6,041 nt of DNA from an uncultured Atopobium sp. (GCA_946647055.1 CAMPCT010000135.1:1-6041), one strand, 5' to 3'; positions 1 to 6,041 are shown, numbered from the stretch's first letter. Made by a program: numbers and translations. Notes: generated from the sequence alone by a model not told the origin.

Positions 1-209
1 CCACCATCGAGGGCGACTACGACCTCTGCATGGAGATCGTCAAGAACTGCCAGCTGGTGGGCGCTAAGGCCGGGTGTGGCCACATGATGACTTACGTCAA
101 GATCGACTACCGCGCCACCGGTGACGTCATGTCGACCGACCACAAGATTGGCAAGTACCATCCCACGGACGCGGAGTTCGCGCCAAAGGAGGAGGTATCG
201 GCCGCGTGA
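1..209 (+). CDS. Thiamine-binding protein, MTH1187/YkoF family (C-terminal part)
   Basis: The open frame starts at base 3, is cut by the left edge and ends at TGA 207-209, leaving 68 residues. The visible piece has the hallmarks of the MTH1187/YkoF thiamine-binding family (Pfam Thiamine_BP, formerly DUF77): a TIEGDYD strand, a helix ending in GAKAG, then TYVKIDYR followed by STDHKIGKY. These match the family pattern T-IEG-D, GA(K/E), T-VKID-R and the closing K-(I/V). Such proteins are small cytoplasmic ferredoxin-like folds of about 100 residues, or tandem copies of that fold in YkoF, that bind thiamine or its pyrimidine moiety HMP. They do not transport it themselves. The stop overlaps the GTG start of the permease (GTGA), so this gene is part of the transporter operon, which supports a thiamine-precursor role for the whole set. 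How much is missing on the left, and whether it is a one- or two-domain form, cannot be seen. Confidence 0.75.
   Translation, partial: TIEGDYDLCMEIVKNCQLVGAKAGCGHMMTYVKIDYRATGDVMSTDHKIGKYHPTDAEFAPKEEVSAA
185..196 (+). promoter_or_regulatory. Shine-Dalgarno site for the permease GTG start
   Basis: The purine run AAAGGAGGAGGT lies inside the end of the upstream gene and contains two overlapping Shine-Dalgarno cores, AAGGAGG and GGAGGT. The second ends nine bases before GTG 206. This decides the permease start in favour of GTG 206 over the in-frame ATG at 245, which has no comparable site and would cut into the first membrane helix. Confidence 0.75.
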
Positions 210-988
210 GTGAGGAGTCGCAAAGGGTCGAGCGTCGCGCATGGATGGTCCCCGTCCTTACCATCGCCACGCTCCTGCTCGTCTGGCAGCTTGCGTGCTC
301 GCTGGGGCTGGTTCCGACGTTTCTCCTGCCCAGCCCCATCGCGGTGGTGCAGGCGCTGGTCAAGGACGCACTGCTCATAGCCCAGCACTCAGCGACCACG
401 CTTCTCGAGGCTGCGCTCGGCCTCGCGATCGGCGTAGCCGTGGGCTTTGCCATCGCAGTGCTCATGGACCGCTTCGAGGTGGTCTACCTGGCCCTCGAAC
501 CGCTCATGACCATCTCGCAGACCATCCCCACCATCGCCATCGCGCCGCTCCTGGTGCTGTGGTTTGGCTACGGCCTCGCCCCAAAGGTCATCCTCATCGT
601 GCTCACGACGTTCTTCCCCGTCACGGTCTCGCTGGTCAGCGGCTTTCGCTCGGTCGATCCCGACGTGCTCGACCTTATGCGCACCATGCGCGCCTCGCGC
701 TGGCAGGTCTTCTGGTATGCCAAGCTGCCCGCTGCCGCCGACCAGTTCTTCTCGGGTCTCAAGATCAGCGCCACCTACGCCATCGTCGGCGCCGTCATCG
801 CAGAGTGGCTGGGTGGCTTCTCGGGCCTTGGCGTCTACATGACGCGCGTGCGCAAGTCGTTCTCCTATGACCGGATGTTCGCCTCCATCATCGTCATCTC
901 CGCCCTTTCGCTGGGCCTCATGCGCCTGGTTGACCTCATCGAATACCTTGCCCTCCCATGGAAGAGGGCGGAAAGGAAGAAGCAATGA
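206..988 (+). CDS. thiX: ABC transporter permease, ThiX-like (thiamine pyrimidine precursor uptake)
   Basis: This 260-residue inner-membrane permease belongs to the binding-protein-dependent transport family (BPD_transp_1; SsuC/TauC/ThiX branch). Hydrophobic stretches fit six membrane helices: about 15-35, 66-86, 97-120, 126-146, 187-205 and 225-245. The cytoplasmic coupling (EAA-type) loop runs at about 150-186, from DPDVLDLMRTMRAS through the WYAKLPAA segment, and docks on the ATPase. The motif TISQTIPTIAIAPLLVLWFG (102-121) is typical of this permease branch. Length is normal for the family. The GTG start overlaps the stop of the thiamine-binding gene and the end overlaps the binding-protein start (ATGA, 985-988), so translation is probably coupled. 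Sequence alone cannot separate ThiX from sulfonate or nitrate relatives. The thiamine assignment comes from the neighbours: an NMT1/THI5-like binding protein downstream and a thiamine-binding protein upstream. Confidence 0.85.
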   Translation: MSEESQRVERRAWMVPVLTIATLLLVWQLACSLGLVPTFLLPSPIAVVQALVKDALLIAQHSATTLLEAALGLAIGVAVGFAIAVLMDRFEVVYLALEPLMTISQTIPTIAIAPLLVLWFGYGLAPKVILIVLTTFFPVTVSLVSGFRSVDPDVLDLMRTMRASRWQVFWYAKLPAAADQFFSGLKISATYAIVGAVIAEWLGGFSGLGVYMTRVRKSFSYDRMFASIIVISALSLGLMRLVDLIEYLALPWKRAERKKQ

Positions 989-2004
989 CCAAGCAGCTCA
1001 CCCGTCGCGCGTTCCTGTCCGCAACGGCACTCGCTGGTGCCGCCCTTGCCTCCTGCGGGGGCCAGCCGCAGGAGCCGTCCGATGCCAACAGCCCGACGGA
1101 TCCCACCAAGGTCTCCTTCGTGCTCGACTACTCGCCCAACGTCAACCACACGGGCATCTACGTCGCCATGGAGAAGGGCTGGTTTGCCGAGGAGGGCATC
1201 GAGGTCGAGGTCGTGCCCGTGCCCGCCGACGGTGCCGATGCCATGATTGGCTCTGGGGGTGCCAACATGGGCGTCTCCTACCAGGACTACATCGCCAACA
1301 ACCTCGCCTCGTCTGCGCCCATGCCCTACACGGCCGTGGCCGCGATCGTGCAGCACAACACGAGCGGCATCATGAGCCGCGCCGAGGATGGCATCACGAG
1401 CGCCAAGGGCATGGAGGACCACGTCTACGCCACATGGAACATGCCCGTCGAGCAGGCGACCATCAAGCAGATCGTGGAGGCCGACGGCGGAGACTTCTCG
1501 AAGGTCCAGATGGTGCCCTACGAGGTCGATGACGAGGTGGCGGGCCTGCGCGCAAACATGTTCGACACCGTGTGGGTCTACGAGTGGTGGGCCGTCCAGA
1601 ACGCCAAGCTCCAGGACTACCCGGTGAACTACTTCTCCTTTGCCGACATGGACCCGGTCTTCGACTACTACACGCCGGTCATCGCCGCAAACGACGACTT
1701 TGCCGCCGAGAATCCCGAGCTGGTCTCCGCGTTCCTACGCGCCGCCAGGCGTGGCTACGAGTTCGCTGCCGAGAATCCCGCCGAGGCCGCCGACATCCTC
1801 TGCGCCGCCGTTCCCGAGCTCGATCCCGAGCTCATCCATACCGCCCAGGAGTCCATCTCGCCCGAGTACATCGCCGATGCCGCAGCCTGGGGTGAAATCG
1901 ACCCCAAGCGCTGGCCCGTCTTCTACCAGTGGCTGAACGACGAGGGTCTGGTCGAGAACGAGATCGACGTCAATGCCGGCTACACCCTGGAGTACCTGGC
2001 GTGA
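985..2004 (+). CDS. thiY: ABC transporter substrate-binding lipoprotein, NMT1/THI5-like (ThiY-like)
   Basis: The product is 339 residues. I chose ATG 985, which overlaps the permease stop and has AAGGA seven bases upstream; an in-frame ATG at 958 lies inside the permease and would bury the signal. The N-terminus has a twin-arginine motif, TRRAFLS (6-12), a hydrophobic stretch, and the lipobox LASC with the lipidated cysteine at 24, so it is probably Tat-exported and anchored to the outer face of the membrane. After a Pro/Asp/Ser linker (about 27-42) comes an NMT1/THI5-like periplasmic-binding fold: LDYSPNVNHTGIYVA (47-61), EKGWFAEEGIEVEV, the GSGGANMGVSY loop (89-99), and a WVYEWWA segment (197-203). 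ThiY relatives bind HMP or formylaminopyrimidine. The residues I recall as catalytic in yeast THI5 (Lys62, His66 and the CCCFC iron motif) are absent here; Ser98 and Tyr102 fall at the Lys and His positions. A binding role, not pyrimidine synthesis, is therefore likely. The exact ligand is inferred. Confidence 0.85.
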   Translation: MTKQLTRRAFLSATALAGAALASCGGQPQEPSDANSPTDPTKVSFVLDYSPNVNHTGIYVAMEKGWFAEEGIEVEVVPVPADGADAMIGSGGANMGVSYQDYIANNLASSAPMPYTAVAAIVQHNTSGIMSRAEDGITSAKGMEDHVYATWNMPVEQATIKQIVEADGGDFSKVQMVPYEVDDEVAGLRANMFDTVWVYEWWAVQNAKLQDYPVNYFSFADMDPVFDYYTPVIAANDDFAAENPELVSAFLRAARRGYEFAAENPAEAADILCAAVPELDPELIHTAQESISPEYIADAAAWGEIDPKRWPVFYQWLNDEGLVENEIDVNAGYTLEYLA

Positions 2005-2783
2005 TGGCCGCAGACGACATCTCCGTTCCTGCGCTCGAGGCACGCTCGCTCGAGCTTGCCTGGGGTGACGACCGTCGCGTCATCGCGTGCGACGTATCGC
2101 TCGAGGTGCATGTCGGCGAGGTCGCGTGCCTGGTGGGGAGGTCGGGCTGCGGCAAGAGCACGGTCTTCCATGCGCTCTCCGGCCTCCTGGCGCCGCGCTC
2201 GGGGCAGGTCCTGCTCCATGGCGAGGACGTGACGGGCACGCCCGGTCGCGTGAGCTACATGCTGCAGAAGGACCTGCTCCTGCCCAACCTCACGGTGGTC
2301 GACAACGCGTGCCTGCCCCTGGTGTTGGGCGGCATGCCGCGCGCCGATGCCCGCAGGAAGGCGCAGCCGTTGCTCGAGCGCTTTGGACTTGCCGGGACTG
2401 AGGGCCAGTGGCCCGCACAGCTCTCTGGCGGCATGCGCCAGCGGGCGGCCTTCCTGCGCACCTACCTCATGGACAACGACGTCATCCTGCTCGACGAGCC
2501 CTTCTCGGCGCTCGATGCCATCACGCGCGTCGAGATGCGGTCGTGGTTCTGTGACATGGCCCGTGAGCTGGGACTCTCTGCGCTCGTGGTCACGCACGAC
2601 GTTGACGAGGCGGTCTCGATCGCGAGCCGCGTCTACGTCATGTCCGGCCCCTTCGTGCCCAAGGCCCCCTCGGGCATCGTGGGCGAGGTGCTGGTCGCGC
2701 ATCCCGAGGGGTCGGGGGAGGGCTTCGAGCTCTCGCCCGAGTTCATCGATGCCAAGCGCCGCGTGCTGGGGCTTCTGGGATAG
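2004..2783 (+). CDS. thiZ: ABC transporter ATP-binding protein, ThiZ-like
   Basis: This 259-residue cytoplasmic ATPase powers the importer. All nucleotide-binding elements are present and intact: Walker A GRSGCGKST (45-53), Q-loop glutamine at 88 in YMLQKDLLLP, signature LSGGMRQR (140-147), Walker B VILLDEP (160-166) with catalytic Glu165, D-loop SALDA (168-172), and the switch histidine in THD (197-199). Length fits the SsuB/TauB/ThiZ group. ATG 2004 shares its A with the stop of the binding-protein gene (TGATG); a GTG at 2001 in the same frame is also possible, and the open frame back to 1929 is overlap with the upstream gene. Only a weak GGAG at 1989-1992 precedes it, so translation probably depends on coupling. 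It is the last gene of the operon and ends 15 bases before the stop of a convergent gene. Substrate assignment rests on the neighbours. Confidence 0.87.
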   Translation: MAADDISVPALEARSLELAWGDDRRVIACDVSLEVHVGEVACLVGRSGCGKSTVFHALSGLLAPRSGQVLLHGEDVTGTPGRVSYMLQKDLLLPNLTVVDNACLPLVLGGMPRADARRKAQPLLERFGLAGTEGQWPAQLSGGMRQRAAFLRTYLMDNDVILLDEPFSALDAITRVEMRSWFCDMARELGLSALVVTHDVDEAVSIASRVYVMSGPFVPKAPSGIVGEVLVAHPEGSGEGFELSPEFIDAKRRVLGLLG

Positions 2784-2798
2784 GCGCCCCTGCGGGTC

Positions 2799-3677
2799 CT
2801 AAGGCTGGGTGGTCGTGGCGTTGCCCGGCTGCTCTGGCGATGGTGCTTCCTCCATGGACTGGGGCTCCGTCTGCCCGTCAGTCGGCGTCTCCTGCGACGG
2901 TTCTGCCGGCGTGGTGCTCGCGTCCGTTGCCTGGCCGTCCGTGGGAGTTGTCTCCTCGGAGGGCTCCGTGGTCTCCTCGGGGGCCTCGACCGTCTCGTCG
3001 GTCGTGTCCGTGGGCTCCTCAGGGGTCTGCTCGACCGTCTCCTCTGTGGTCTCGGTCTCCTCGATGGGCTCAGATGTCTCCTCGTCGACCTGCTCCTCGA
3101 CGGCGGGCTCCTGCACGATGACGACGCGCTCGCCCAATCCCTCGCCGGCGGTGGCGAAGTTGATGATCAGGGCGACAATCGCCACGGTGACGAGCGAGAT
3201 GGCCACGACTGTCGCCGTGACGCGCAGGCGGGAGTGCCGCTCGATCTCCGCACGGCGCGTGATGAGGGTGTCGGATGCGATGCGAGGCTCCGGCGAAGGC
3301 GCCGGGGCGGGCGTCGGCATGACCTCGGTGGGCTGATCACCAAGGTGTGCCCCCTTGAGCTCGACGGTCTCCTCGGCAGTGGGCTGCGGGGCCATGCGCG
3401 TGGTGAGGCCACTGGCGACGGGGGTGATCTGCTCCCTGATGCGCTCGGCGGACACGTCGAGGATGCCGCGATAGAGCTGGATGGCGATGGTCGCTGCCGC
3501 TGCGCCGGCTGCCGTTCCGAGCATGCCTCCTATGACGCCGATCTGCTGCGAGAGCAAGACCGAGGTGACGGCTGCGAGGGCCGATGCTATGACCTGCGCG
3601 AACGAGAAGTTCTCGAGGACCGTCGTGCGATGCGGGGCCTCCTGGGGACTCTCCGTGCCGTAGGGCGACTGTGCCAT
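2799..3677 (-). CDS. Hypothetical membrane protein with acidic Thr/Glu/Pro-rich C-terminal tail
   Basis: I do not recognise this 292-residue protein. ATG at 3677 is chosen because AGGAGG lies five bases upstream; the frame stays open 25 codons further, with no comparable site. A hydrophobic, Ala/Gly-rich stretch at about 26-68 could form two helices packed as a hairpin. A charged, Pro/Ala-rich middle (about 70-150) ends in RRAEIERHSRLR, followed by a clear membrane helix at 153-174. Residues 190-292 are low-complexity, dominated by Glu, Thr, Pro and Asp, and strongly acidic; TPTDGQ occurs twice (245-249 region and 265-269 region). Arg/Lys-rich flanks before the last helix suggest the middle is cytoplasmic and the acidic tail faces outward. 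There is no LPxTG signal, lipobox or catalytic motif. A role at the envelope, for example as a spacer through the wall, is inference only. It is transcribed alone, convergent with the thi operon. Confidence 0.8.
   Translation of the reverse strand: MAQSPYGTESPQEAPHRTTVLENFSFAQVIASALAAVTSVLLSQQIGVIGGMLGTAAGAAAATIAIQLYRGILDVSAERIREQITPVASGLTTRMAPQPTAEETVELKGAHLGDQPTEVMPTPAPAPSPEPRIASDTLITRRAEIERHSRLRVTATVVAISLVTVAIVALIINFATAGEGLGERVVIVQEPAVEEQVDEETSEPIEETETTEETVEQTPEEPTDTTDETVEAPEETTEPSEETTPTDGQATDASTTPAEPSQETPTDGQTEPQSMEEAPSPEQPGNATTTQP
2802..3110 (-). other. Low-complexity acidic Thr/Glu/Pro tail-coding region
   Basis: These codons encode residues 190-292 of the hypothetical membrane protein. 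The composition is almost wholly Glu, Thr, Pro, Asp, Ser, Gln, Ala and Val, with recurring units such as EETTE, PEE(P/T)T and TPTDGQ. On the DNA the region reads as irregular repeats of CTCC/GTCTCCTCG on the plus strand. The repeats are degenerate, not exact tandem copies. Such regions often vary in length between strains; that is inferred, not seen here. Confidence 0.7.
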
Positions 3678-3682
3678 ATAAA

Positions 3683-3688
3683 CCTCCT
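3683..3688 (-). promoter_or_regulatory. Shine-Dalgarno site AGGAGG for the acidic-tail membrane protein
   Basis: On the minus strand AGGAGG is followed by TTTAT and then ATG 3677, a five-base spacer. It fixes the start of the gene. It sits directly after a GC-rich hairpin and can also pair with that hairpin's loop region. Confidence 0.8.
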
Positions 3689-3704
3689 CACCCCGGGAGG
3701 GGTG
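3689..3704 (-). promoter_or_regulatory. Leader stem-loop abutting the Shine-Dalgarno site
   Basis: On the minus strand CACCCC-TCCC-GGGGTG forms a perfect six-base-pair stem with a four-base loop. Its 3' foot touches the AGGAGG ribosome-binding sequence. There is no T-run after it, so it is not a terminator. An alternative pairing, CCTCC (3696-3700) with GGAGG (3683-3687), would cover the Shine-Dalgarno sequence and cannot coexist with the first stem. A regulatory role is inferred. Confidence 0.45.
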
Positions 3705-3728
3705 TCGTTCGTCTTCGTTAGGTAGGGG

Positions 3729-3734
3729 AGTATA
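3729..3734 (-). promoter_or_regulatory. Putative -10 element TATACT of the acidic-tail gene
   Basis: The minus strand reads TATACT, five of six matches to the sigma-70-type consensus TATAAT, in an otherwise GC-rich stretch. Transcription would start near 3722 and give a leader of about 45 bases that includes the stem-loop and ribosome-binding site. No good -35 hexamer lies 16-19 bases upstream, so the promoter may be weak or need an activator. Confidence 0.4.
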
Positions 3735-3806
3735 GGGAGCGTCGATGGACACCCTGTGGGTTTTGGTGCGTCCTTACAAACCCTTCACGCTTGGAAAGTC
3801 GGGCAG

Positions 3807-5234
3807 TCACTCCTCGCGAATCGCCCTGCGCGACCAGCCCTTGGTGCGCAGCCGGAGCAGCAGGAGGATGCCGCGGACGTTGAGCTCGATGCACATGGCG
3901 ACCCATACGCCGGGCAGGCCTGCGATGGGGGCGAGGTAGGCAGAGAGGGGGATGCGGACGAGCCAGAGGCTGCCGAAGTTGAGCAGGAAGGGCACGAGGG
4001 TGTCGCCCGCGCCGCGCAGTGACCCTGAGGCGACGATCGAGGCGGCGTACATGGGCTCCGCGAAGGCCTCGATGCGCAGGACGGCGGTGCCGAGGGCGCG
4101 AATCGCAGGGTCGGGGGTGAGCAGGCCGATCATCTGCGGGGCGAAGAGGTACATGAGGGCGGCCATGAGAGTCATGATGCCCACGCCCAGCCCTGTCGTG
4201 AGCCAGGCGAGCCTTCGCGAGAGCCACTTGCGACGGGCTCCTATGCTCTGGCCGACGAGCGTGGTCGCCGCAGCGCCGATGCCATAGCCCGGCATGTAGC
4301 ACAGGCCCTCGGCCGTGACCGAGAAGGAGTTGGCGGCGATGGCGACGGATCCGAGGGGCGCCACGATGCGCGTGGTGATGACGAGTGCCCCAGACATCAC
4401 TAGGTTCTCGAGCGCCACGGGCGTGGAGATGCGGATGGCGTTGGCGATGACCTCCTGCTCGAAGCGAAGGCGGTCTCCCCTGCGAATGTGCAGGATGTCC
4501 GAGTTCCTGAGCACGCTCCACATGGCGACGAAGGCTGCAATCGTGGTGGCGCTGGCCGTGCCGAGCGCCGCGCCCGCGACGCCCAGCCCCAGGCCGGGGA
4601 GCGTGAACGAGAGTCCGCCAAGCGACATGATGCGCGGGGGGAAGATGAAGAGCGAGTTGAACAGCACGTCCAGAACGCAGGACATGACGTTGATGATGGC
4701 GGGCAGCCTCATGTTGCCGCTGCACTGGAGCATGCCGCAGCCCAGGTAGTTCATGCCCAGGAAGGGGATGGAGGCCATGGCGACGGCAAAGTAGGCAGAG
4801 GCGTCGCCCACGATCTCCTCGCTGCCGCCCAGCCAGCGGGGCAGCACCTGCGACACCGACAGGCCCAGTATGGCCATGGCCACACTGAGTCCCAGTATGA
4901 CGGCGATTGCCTGGAGCAGGACGGCGCGGGCCTCATCGAACTTGCGGGCCCCCACGAGCTGCGCCACCTGGACGTTGAAGCCCGTGGTCGCGGCCGTGCA
5001 GGTCCAGAAGAAGACCCAGGTGCTCGAGGAGACCAGGCCTATCGAGGCCGACTCGGCACTGCCCAGCTGGCCCACCATGGACGCGTCGATGTACTGCATG
5101 ATGGTCGTGACCGCCTGGGACGCCATGGCGGGGAGGCTCAGCAGGAAGATGAGCCTGACCTGCTCCGCGGTGGTGAGCAGCACGCCGTCGCGTATGCGCT
5201 CGAGCAGTGCGTCGGCGCCGCCGTCTCGCCTCAT
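3807..5234 (-). CDS. MATE family efflux transporter
   Basis: This 475-residue inner-membrane protein belongs to the multidrug and toxic compound extrusion family (MatE, DinF/NorM-like), which exports cationic or metabolite substrates using a Na+ or H+ gradient. Two homologous halves are visible, each of six predicted helices. Half one starts with a helix containing LPAMASQ, followed by IDASMVGQLG (49-58) and VAQLVGARKFDEAR (90-103); LQCSGNMRLPAIIN (169-182) and GVAGAALGTASA (218-229) are also family-typical. Half two has TPVALENLVMSGAL (271-284), the counterpart of half one's first helix, and TTLVGQSIGARR (324-335), the counterpart of 90-103. Length is normal. ATG 5234 shares its A with the stop of the glutamine synthetase gene (TGATG). 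GTG 5237 is an alternative start. No Shine-Dalgarno sequence precedes either, so translation probably depends on ribosomes finishing glnN. The much longer open frame to 5780 overlaps glnN and is not real. Substrate is unknown. Confidence 0.9.
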   Translation of the reverse strand: MRRDGGADALLERIRDGVLLTTAEQVRLIFLLSLPAMASQAVTTIMQYIDASMVGQLGSAESASIGLVSSSTWVFFWTCTAATTGFNVQVAQLVGARKFDEARAVLLQAIAVILGLSVAMAILGLSVSQVLPRWLGGSEEIVGDASAYFAVAMASIPFLGMNYLGCGMLQCSGNMRLPAIINVMSCVLDVLFNSLFIFPPRIMSLGGLSFTLPGLGLGVAGAALGTASATTIAAFVAMWSVLRNSDILHIRRGDRLRFEQEVIANAIRISTPVALENLVMSGALVITTRIVAPLGSVAIAANSFSVTAEGLCYMPGYGIGAAATTLVGQSIGARRKWLSRRLAWLTTGLGVGIMTLMAALMYLFAPQMIGLLTPDPAIRALGTAVLRIEAFAEPMYAASIVASGSLRGAGDTLVPFLLNFGSLWLVRIPLSAYLAPIAGLPGVWVAMCIELNVRGILLLLRLRTKGWSRRAIREE

Positions 5235-6041
5235 CACACGTAGAAGAGCATCTTGTCGTAGGTGGGAACGGGCCACCACTTGGCGCCGCAGATGAGCTCC
5301 ATCTCGTCCACGACGCGCCGCAGCTCGGCCATCTGGGGGATGACCTCGTCGCGATAGCGCTCGCAGGACTCCTGGATGTCCTCGATCGCCTGGGCCTCCG
5401 CGTTCTTCTCCTCGAGGGCGTCGACGGCCGCGGTGATGCCGTCGAAGCCGTCGGCTAGGCGCTGGACCAGGGCCTTCTCGGCACGCGAGGTGATGCCGAG
5501 GTCCGCCTTGGCCGCGACGCTCGTGGCGACGTCGCCGGAGTACTGCGAGATGGCGGGCAGGAAGAGCTGGTGCACCATGTTGACCATGGTGTTTGCCTCG
5601 ATGTTGAGGAGCTTGACGTACTGCTCGGCCTTGGCGACGTAGCGGGCGCGGGCCTCGTTCTCGGAGAGGACGCCGTAGCGCTCGAAGAGGGCGATGCTCT
5701 CGGGCCTGACCAGGGCGGGGAGGGCGTCGGGCGTCGCCTTGAGGTTGGAGAGGCCGCGAGACTCCGCCTCGGCCTCCCACTCGGTCGCGTAGCCGTTTCC
5801 TTCGAAGATGATGCGCTGGTGGTCGCGCAGGGTGTGGCGCACCCAGCGCAGGGCGATCGTCTGGAAGCCCTGGTCGGCGCGCTCGTTGACGTAGTCGGCA
5901 AAGCGGTCGAGCTGCTCGGCGACGGCCGTGTTGAGCACGACGTTGGGGTCCGAGAGGTTCTGGCGGCTGCCCGGCATGCGGAACTCGAACTTGTTGCCGG
6001 TGAAGGCGAAGGGGGAGGTGCGGTTGCGGTCGGTGTTGTCG
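5234..6041 (-). CDS. glnN: Glutamine synthetase type III (C-terminal part)
   Basis: The gene enters from the right edge, so only the last 268 residues are seen; GSIII proteins are usually about 700 residues. The visible part begins with DNTDRNRT and continues SPFAFTGNKFEFRMPGS, the GSIII-type glutamate/nucleotide-binding signature containing catalytic-site arginines. The rest is the helical GSIII C-terminal domain, with EGNGYATEW, a long helical region rich in Glu and Arg, and the family-typical ending WWPVPTYDKMLFYV. The enzyme joins ammonia to glutamate using ATP to make glutamine, in the cytoplasm, as a dodecamer of stacked hexameric rings. The ATG at 5977 is internal (the Met of FRMPGS) and not a start. 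The stop TGA 5234-5236 overlaps the start of the MATE gene. Regulation cannot be judged because the promoter lies outside. Confidence 0.93.
   Translation of the reverse strand, partial: DNTDRNRTSPFAFTGNKFEFRMPGSRQNLSDPNVVLNTAVAEQLDRFADYVNERADQGFQTIALRWVRHTLRDHQRIIFEGNGYATEWEAEAESRGLSNLKATPDALPALVRPESIALFERYGVLSENEARARYVAKAEQYVKLLNIEANTMVNMVHQLFLPAISQYSGDVATSVAAKADLGITSRAEKALVQRLADGFDGITAAVDALEEKNAEAQAIEDIQESCERYRDEVIPQMAELRRVVDEMELICGAKWWPVPTYDKMLFYV

Noticed and set aside
1705..1780. Exact 13-base direct repeat GCCGAGAATCCCG at 1705-1717 and 1768-1780
   Set aside because: It is in frame and encodes the AENP helix-cap motif common in this binding-protein family; no sign of a mobile or regulatory repeat.
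2782..2800. Possible bidirectional terminator: AGG-CCC/GGG-CCT inverted repeat between the convergent stops
   Set aside because: Only two three-pair segments separated by an unequal bulge, with no T-run on either strand; too weak to call.
2809..3336. Plus-strand 175-codon Ser/Val-rich open frame that looks like a surface protein
   Set aside because: It is the antisense of the acidic Glu/Thr tail region (GAG/GAC codons read as CTC/GTC and shifted); no ribosome-binding site, and composition explained by the opposite strand.
3678..3752. 25-codon N-terminal extension of the acidic-tail membrane protein to ATG 3752
   Set aside because: No Shine-Dalgarno sequence before 3752, and the extension would cross the likely -10 element, the hairpin and the strong AGGAGG site of ATG 3677.
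3758..3783. Inverted repeat GGGTTT...AAACCC after the MATE gene, as a terminator
   Set aside because: Six pairs with a 14-base loop and no T-run in the direction of MATE transcription; likely chance.
3718..4725. A 335-codon open frame on the minus strand inside the MATE gene
   Set aside because: Very rich in Arg, His and Pro, with no domain and complete overlap with a well-supported gene: a high-GC shadow frame.
5235..5780. Long N-terminal extension of the MATE frame (657 residues in all)
   Set aside because: It is antiphase reading within the glutamine synthetase gene, rich in Arg and Pro; MATE homology begins only after 5234.

Overview
The window looks like chromosomal DNA from a high-GC Gram-positive bacterium. 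Codons end mostly in G or C, Shine-Dalgarno sequences are strong, a binding protein carries a combined Tat and lipoprotein signal, and a type III glutamine synthetase is present. My best guess is an actinobacterium of the Coriobacteriia (Olsenella/Atopobium/Collinsella type). That rests on general character, not on a marker gene. No RNA gene, insertion sequence, CRISPR array or phage gene is visible. Coding density is very high.

Layout. Plus strand, 1-2783: the end of a thiamine-binding (MTH1187/YkoF-type) protein gene, then an ABC importer of the ThiXYZ type: permease (206-988), Tat-exported NMT1/THI5-like binding lipoprotein (985-2004) and ATPase (2004-2783). All four genes overlap by one to four bases and form one operon whose start and promoter lie left of the window. 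Minus strand, 2799-3677: a single gene for an unrecognised membrane protein with a long acidic Thr/Glu/Pro tail, with its own likely promoter and a small hairpin beside its ribosome-binding site. It converges on the transporter operon with only 15 bases between stops. Minus strand, 3807-6041: the C-terminal part of a type III glutamine synthetase (glnN, running off the right edge), followed by a MATE-family efflux protein whose start overlaps the glnN stop.

How the genes work together. The left operon is best read as uptake of a thiamine pyrimidine precursor (HMP or formylaminopyrimidine). The lipoprotein captures the ligand outside, the permease and ATPase import it, and the small cytoplasmic protein binds thiamine or HMP. 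The right pair links ammonia assimilation with a multidrug/cation-type exporter by translational coupling; the reason for that pairing is unknown. The most unusual details are a possible two-state hairpin that could expose or cover the Shine-Dalgarno sequence of the acidic-tail gene, and the glnN-MATE coupling. I saw no clear evidence of a wholly new multi-gene system.
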